Notes under the pieces: generated by a model
The model's database searches: none
The model's input: the letters and a program-made list of their open reading frames with translations, nothing else
What the model was told of the DNA's origin: nothing
Part shown: positions 16,394 through 20,705 of the stretch, in pieces
Position numbering within the stretch: position 1 is the first letter of the stretch
Layout of the letters: each line of letters opens with the position of its first letter
NCBI GenBank assembly: GCA_946616385.1
Contig: CAMOIZ010000008.1
Location: 1 to 20,705 of the forward strand
Source of the DNA: an uncultured Bacteroidales bacterium
Lineage (GTDB): Bacteria > Bacteroidota > Bacteroidia > Bacteroidales > UBA932
Direction of reading: 5' to 3'
Length of the DNA: 20,705 nucleotides
Program-made: the position numbers and the translations under genes

Positions 16394-19300
16394 TTAGAAG
16401 TTGATGTCAACACCGAACATGAAGGTCTTCTGCCAAGGATAGGACGTGTTGTTGAGGTCGTCGACAGGATCGCTGCTGCGGTTGAAGCAGCTTTCCGGGT
16501 CCAGATGACGTGTAACCTTGGTGATAGGGGACCAGTAGGCGAGGTTCTCGCCGGAGAAGTATACCCTGAGCTGTTCGAGACCGATCTTCGATATGAGCTT
16601 CTTTGGAAGCTGGTAACCGATGGTCAGGTTCTTGAAGCGCAGGTAGCGTATGTTCTGGATGTAGCGGTCGTTCACGCGGCCGAGCTCACCGCCGCCGTTG
16701 GAGGCCACGTTGGAACGGGGCCTGGGGAAATATGCGTCGGGATTGTCTTCGCTCCAGCACTTGTCGAGGAAGTTCTTCTCGAGGAAGGTAGGATAACCGA
16801 GGCTGAAGGGGCCCCAGAAATCGAAGTTGTAACGGGCGGGATACCAATAGTGGTTGCCGGTGCCTTCGAAGAACACGCTGAAATCGAACCCGTTCCACGA
16901 GAATCCTGTCTGGAATCCGTAGTGGAGTCTAGGAAGGCTGTTTCCGAGATAGATGAGGTCGCCGTGTTCGGCTTTGGTATTCTTTGCGATGCCGATCACG
17001 CCGTCCGGCTCGTCGGAGATGACGTTTCCGTTCTCGTCATAAGTGTATTTGCCTCCCAGGTCGGCGTACTTGAGGTCGCCGGCCTTCCATCCTCCGTTGA
17101 GGTTGGCATTGCAGTAGGACTGGTCTACCTTGCCGGTGTAAGCCTGGGCTTCGGCGTCGGACTGGAACAGGCCTTCGACATGGAAGCCCCAGATTTCACC
17201 GATTTCCATGCCCTCATACCAGTTGGAGAGCAGATAGGTGTCGTTCTTGAATTTGGTGATGGTCGAAGAGAATTTGCTCAGCGAACCCTTTGCGAAATAT
17301 TCGAAATCCTTTCCCGCCACCTTGAAGGAATCCCTCCAGCTGAGCGAGAGTTCGAATCCCTTGGTGCGGAGGTCGGCGGCGTTCATCTGGGGAACACCGG
17401 CTCCATATACGGAAGGAAGATCCATGCCGTCGGTGAGCATGCCGTCGGTGTCGCGGATGTAGGCCTCTGCAGTGAATTCAAGTTTGTTGCCCAGCATTGC
17501 GAGATCGAGACCAATGTTCGTCTGCTTGGAAGTCTCCCAGGTCTTGTCGGATGCTACAGGATCGTCAAGATTCGTGTAGCGGGCCATCGTCGTGTCTCCG
17601 AAGTTGTAGGCCGCGAAGGTCTTGAAGTTGACAAGACGGATGTAGGAGAAGTTGTCTACGTTCTGGTTGCCCAGGGTTCCGTAGGATGCACGCAGTTTGA
17701 GGTTGTTTACAACACTCTTTAAAGGAGCGAAGAAGGGTTCTTCGCTGATACGCCAGCCGGCGGATACGGAGGGGAAGAAACCGAACTGGTGTCCGCGGGC
17801 GAAACGGGAAGATCCGTCATAACGGGCGGAAGCCTCGAACAGGTAGCGGCCCTTGAAGTCGTAGTTGATACGGCCGAAGAAACCTGCGGTCCTCCATGCG
17901 GACTGGTTGCCTCCTACTTCGGGAGTACGGGTTTCGGTCGAAATGAGCGCGAGGTCGGAAAGCTCGGTGGTAATGAGGTCGTATCCCTTGCCGTAGACTC
18001 TCTTGTAGTGATAGTCGTCGTAGTTGAAACCACCCATTGCCGTGAAGTGGTGTGCGTCGGCCCAGGTGTTCTCGTAGGTTGCATAGACGTTCCAGGTCTG
18101 GCGTACATACTCGCGGACATCCTCCGTCATGTAGTTGTCGAAAGCTCCGCCGTTGTTGTATTCCACTATCTCGCCGGGATACTGCGAATATGTAATGAGG
18201 TTCCTGCGGTGGGTGTCGTGGTTGTTGTAGGTGCGGTAGCTGTAGTTGGCCTTGAGGGTGAGCTGCTTGAAAGGAGTGACTGTGAGCTCGGTGGTGTTTG
18301 CGAGGTCGTTTCTCTTTTCAAGGTTGAGATTGTCGCTGGCATAGGCCCAGTGACGTCCGTTGGCAACACGGTATCCGAGCGCGTCCACGAAGTAGACCCA
18401 TGTCCCGTCGGGGTTCTTGAGAGGGAAGCACGCGGGAGCGTGACGGTCGCCGTATGCGAAGGAATCCTGGATGTCGTGAAGGCCGGGGAAGTCATAGACG
18501 CCGGAGAAGAAGTTGGTGTTGTTGCTGATGCGCGCATACTTGTTGATACGTGCGTCGATCTTCGCCCTGAGGTTGTATTTCTCATAAACGTCGGGGCGTA
18601 CTTTCACCATACCTTCCTGGCGGTCGTACTGGCCGGAGAGATAGTATTTGACGGCCTTGTTTCCGCCGCTGACGCTGACACTGTGGTTCTGGGTGGGGTG
18701 CACGTCATTGTAGAGTTCGTGCCACCAGTCGGTGTTTGCGTAGTATTTGTATTTCCCATCCTTGATCACCACCCACGGGCGCTCGGGGTTCTCGGTCTTG
18801 TCGTTCACGCGGGCAAGGAGTTCGCGCATGTCTTCTGCGGAGTATTTCACGTAGTTGGAACCCTTGCTTTCGTACCAGAACTTGTTGAGTGTGTAGACTG
18901 ACCAGTAACCTCTGGTTTCCCAGTCGGTGGAAGTGGTAGGCATTTCAACGCCCCAGCGGCCGTTATAGCGTACGGTTGCCTTGTCTTTGTCGGCCGAACC
19001 GTTCTTGGTGGTCACCAGGATTACGCCGTAGGCTGCGCGGGCTCCGTAGACGGCCGCGGAGGATGCGTCCTTGATTACGGAAATGGATTCCACGTCCTGA
19101 GGGTTGATGCGGTTGATGCTGCCTTCGATTCCGTCGATCAGCACGAGGGGATCACCGCCGTTGATGGAAGTGAAGCCGCGCACATTGAGCGATCCGGTAG
19201 AACCGGGATTGCCGCTGGACGTGCTGATGTTGAGACCGGGCACTGAGCCCTGAAGCATGGTGGTAAGGTTATGCGCACTGCGGTTCTCGATTGTCTTGCT

Positions 19301-19684
19301 GTCGATTGCCGTAATTGCACCGGTGAGGTTGACTTTCTTCTGGACACCGTAACCCACGACGACTGTCTCCTCGAGGGTCAGGTTGTCTTCTGCCAAAGTC
19401 ACATTTACCAAGCTCCGGTTCGCAGGCACGTCTACTGTCTGTGTCTGATAGCCGAGGCTGGAGAACTCAACGACCACATCTGTTGCAGGCACACGGAGCG
19501 AATATGTGCCGTCTGCTGCGGTGATGGTGCCGTTGGTGGTGCCCTGAAGAACGATACCTGCGCCGGGAACCGGCTGTCCTGCGGTGTCGAGTACCGTTCC
19601 TTGCACCGTACGGTTCTGCGCATTCAGGGCAAGGCCCGAGAGAATGAGCAGCGCCGAAGCGGCAAAAGTTTTGAGTAATCTCAT
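16394..19684 (-). CDS. SusC/RagA-family TonB-dependent outer-membrane transporter
   Basis: A 1096-residue TonB-linked transporter. The signal peptide is about 1-22 (LALNAQN). A carboxypeptidase-regulatory-like domain spans about 26-100, a TonB-box region with the SusC hallmark ETVVVGYG lies at 106-113, the plug is at about 115-230 (SLNVRG, PLVLIDGIEG, and KDASSAAVYGARAAYGVILV), and a 22-strand-type barrel ends in aromatic FMFGVDINF. It should import, with SusD, a large soluble molecule across the outer membrane using TonB energy. It has no STN domain ahead of the carboxypeptidase-like domain, so direct signalling to a FecR-type anti-sigma factor is not expected. The length is typical. A 32-bp A/T-rich gap separates it from the upstream phosphoesterase gene, the widest gap in the operon. 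Confidence 0.96.
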   Translation of the reverse strand: MRLLKTFAASALLILSGLALNAQNRTVQGTVLDTAGQPVPGAGIVLQGTTNGTITAADGTYSLRVPATDVVVEFSSLGYQTQTVDVPANRSLVNVTLAEDNLTLEETVVVGYGVQKKVNLTGAITAIDSKTIENRSAHNLTTMLQGSVPGLNISTSSGNPGSTGSLNVRGFTSINGGDPLVLIDGIEGSINRINPQDVESISVIKDASSAAVYGARAAYGVILVTTKNGSADKDKATVRYNGRWGVEMPTTSTDWETRGYWSVYTLNKFWYESKGSNYVKYSAEDMRELLARVNDKTENPERPWVVIKDGKYKYYANTDWWHELYNDVHPTQNHSVSVSGGNKAVKYYLSGQYDRQEGMVKVRPDVYEKYNLRAKIDARINKYARISNNTNFFSGVYDFPGLHDIQDSFAYGDRHAPACFPLKNPDGTWVYFVDALGYRVANGRHWAYASDNLNLEKRNDLANTTELTVTPFKQLTLKANYSYRTYNNHDTHRRNLITYSQYPGEIVEYNNGGAFDNYMTEDVREYVRQTWNVYATYENTWADAHHFTAMGGFNYDDYHYKRVYGKGYDLITTELSDLALISTETRTPEVGGNQSAWRTAGFFGRINYDFKGRYLFEASARYDGSSRFARGHQFGFFPSVSAGWRISEEPFFAPLKSVVNNLKLRASYGTLGNQNVDNFSYIRLVNFKTFAAYNFGDTTMARYTNLDDPVASDKTWETSKQTNIGLDLAMLGNKLEFTAEAYIRDTDGMLTDGMDLPSVYGAGVPQMNAADLRTKGFELSLSWRDSFKVAGKDFEYFAKGSLSKFSSTITKFKNDTYLLSNWYEGMEIGEIWGFHVEGLFQSDAEAQAYTGKVDQSYCNANLNGGWKAGDLKYADLGGKYTYDENGNVISDEPDGVIGIAKNTKAEHGDLIYLGNSLPRLHYGFQTGFSWNGFDFSVFFEGTGNHYWYPARYNFDFWGPFSLGYPTFLEKNFLDKCWSEDNPDAYFPRPRSNVASNGGGELGRVNDRYIQNIRYLRFKNLTIGYQLPKKLISKIGLEQLRVYFSGENLAYWSPITKVTRHLDPESCFNRSSDPVDDLNNTSYPWQKTFMFGVDINF

Positions 19685-19716
19685 AATTAAATTGTTAAGT
19701 TAATAGGTTGATATGA

Positions 19717-20705
19717 TTATTTGTTTTTGTATTCATTGATATTGAACGCTTTGGGGCGAGTCATGGTCTCGGTGTAGACCTTGCCGTTGCGGTCGGTGAC
19801 CTTGACCGTGACGGTAGAAGTGGGACTGGAAGCGGTAGCCTTGAAGAAGTGCGACCACTTTGCCGTGGTGAAGTTGGGCGAATCGACCGACTTGCTCCTC
19901 GGTGCCGTCCAGGCCATTATGTGCAGTGGATCATAGGCATAGTCCTTCGTAACGGAAAGCTCTTTTCCGTTTTCAGAGATGCTGACCGTCCAACTGTCAT
20001 CGAAGTCCCACACGTTGACCAGGATGGTATTGGCAGGATACGAAGAAATGCCCGTGACGAATGTGCTGAAATTCTTGTTGCCTCCTGCAGCATCCAGAGT
20101 CACCACTTTCTTGATCTCGTTCATGTCGTAGGCGCGGAACTGATAGTCCTGGTCGTGCCCGGCCGACTGGAAATAGTGCTTGAACTCCTTGCCCTTGAAT
20201 TCCCATACGGCGAAACCGCCGGGGGTGCCGTCCTGAGAGACGTGAATTCCCGGGGTCTGTTTACCGGTCCACCACCAGGTGGCGCAGACGGCACCTTCGT
20301 TATGCTCGGAGAAGTCGTTCGAGTGTTTGCGGTGGAAAACGTTGTGGGTATGTCCGCTGAGGAAGTTTACATTGTAACCCGAAAGCGTGGAAATGAAACC
20401 GGTCATGTTGACTTCGCCGGCCGAGTTCGCACCGTTCATGTAGTTGTTGTTGAAGCTTGTGGCCCCGTTCGGTCGGGAAAGCGGTGCATGTGAGGTTATG
20501 ATTATGGGAGTGTCCTTGCTGACATGCGAGAGGTCTTTCAGAAGCCACGCCATCTGCTCTGCGGTAAAGTCGAGCACATACTGGCTGCGGTAATCTTTGC
20601 CGGTGCCGTCGTTATTGGCGCCGACATTGTTGTAGTCGATATTGTCCAGGACGATGAAATGAACTTTCCCGATGTTGAACGAGTAGAAGGTGGGGGCGAT
20701 GTCAC
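19717..20705 (-). CDS. Calcineurin-like phosphoesterase, N-terminus beyond the window
   Basis: The frame is open to the right edge, so the gene is cut. About 329 residues are visible, and the true start lies beyond 20705 rather than at the internal GTG at 20577. The visible part opens with FNIGKVHFIVLDN, then has SHAPL (a metal-ligand histidine motif) and NFLSGHTHN (the GHTH motif). A MetallophosC-type domain follows, with NVWDFDDSWTV and DRNGKVYTETMT, and the protein ends NEYKNK. It is a paralogue of the phosphoesterase at 10904-12319, sharing LSGHTH, a tryptophan-rich stretch, DYQ, and NVWD(F/Y)DD, but it is clearly divergent. It lies 32 bp upstream of susC on the same strand. Its export signal and first metal motifs cannot be seen. 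Confidence 0.88.
   Translation of the reverse strand, partial: DIAPTFYSFNIGKVHFIVLDNIDYNNVGANNDGTGKDYRSQYVLDFTAEQMAWLLKDLSHVSKDTPIIITSHAPLSRPNGATSFNNNYMNGANSAGEVNMTGFISTLSGYNVNFLSGHTHNVFHRKHSNDFSEHNEGAVCATWWWTGKQTPGIHVSQDGTPGGFAVWEFKGKEFKHYFQSAGHDQDYQFRAYDMNEIKKVVTLDAAGGNKNFSTFVTGISSYPANTILVNVWDFDDSWTVSISENGKELSVTKDYAYDPLHIMAWTAPRSKSVDSPNFTTAKWSHFFKATASSPTSTVTVKVTDRNGKVYTETMTRPKAFNINEYKNK

Noticed and set aside
16505..18901. Two long plus-strand open frames (405 and 370 residues) opposite susC
   Set aside because: Their valine- and glycine-rich translations are mirror products of susC codon use; susC itself is certain.
19717..20577. Treating the right-edge phosphoesterase as a complete 286-residue protein starting at 20577
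   Set aside because: That start is an internal GTG in the middle of the conserved domain, and the frame continues with family-like sequence to the window edge.
1..20705. CRISPR array, tRNA or rRNA genes, insertion sequences, prophage
   Set aside because: No regularly spaced repeats, cloverleaf-like segments, transposase frames or terminal inverted repeats were seen when reading both strands by eye; almost all DNA is accounted for by the listed genes.

Overview
The window looks like a chromosomal segment from a member of the Bacteroidota, most likely order Bacteroidales. The reasons are a paired SusC/RagA TonB-dependent receptor and SusD/RagB lipoprotein, several lipoproteins with BACON domains, acidic residues after the lipobox cysteines, near-absence of Shine-Dalgarno sequences, and a TAnnTTTG-type promoter element. 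The DNA is moderately GC-rich by eye (not counted), so an Alistipes-like or other GC-richer Bacteroidales is more likely than a typical Bacteroides. Genus is not determined.

Layout. (1) Positions 2-103 hold the C-terminal tail of an unidentified rightward gene. It is followed by a perfect 11-bp hairpin (121-152) that probably terminates transcription from both sides. (2) Positions 157-2994 hold a leftward pair, recO followed by a large lipoprotein that joins an N-terminal surface-lipoprotein domain, a BACON-like domain and a compact SusD-like C-terminus. (3) Positions 3082-7595 hold a rightward pair, a tricorn-type S41 protease and a NhaC-family antiporter, joined by a 4-base GTGA stop/start overlap. 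(4) Positions 7592-20705 hold a long leftward operon. In transcription order it encodes a calcineurin-like phosphoesterase (cut by the window edge), SusC, SusD, a BACON lipoprotein in the SusE position, a second phosphoesterase, a GlpT-like organophosphate:phosphate antiporter, an EamA-family transporter and a periplasmic SGNH esterase. Gaps downstream of susC are only 3-11 bp; the gap before susC is 32 bp.

How the genes may work together. The leftward operon resembles a polysaccharide utilization locus but has no glycoside hydrolase, lyase or sulfatase in view. Instead it pairs outer-membrane SusCD import with two periplasmic phosphoesterases, an esterase, and an inner-membrane carrier closely resembling glycerol-3-phosphate transporters. 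My inference is a phosphodiester utilization locus. The SusCD complex would capture a glycerophosphate-containing molecule such as a teichoic-acid fragment, deacylated phospholipid or phosphoglycan. The phosphoesterases and SGNH enzyme would trim it in the periplasm, and GlpT would import glycerol-3-phosphate in exchange for phosphate. This is the best candidate for a little-described system here. No regulator of the operon lies in the window; its promoter is probably upstream, beyond position 20705. No tRNA, rRNA, insertion sequence, CRISPR array or intergenic stretch over 300 bases was seen.
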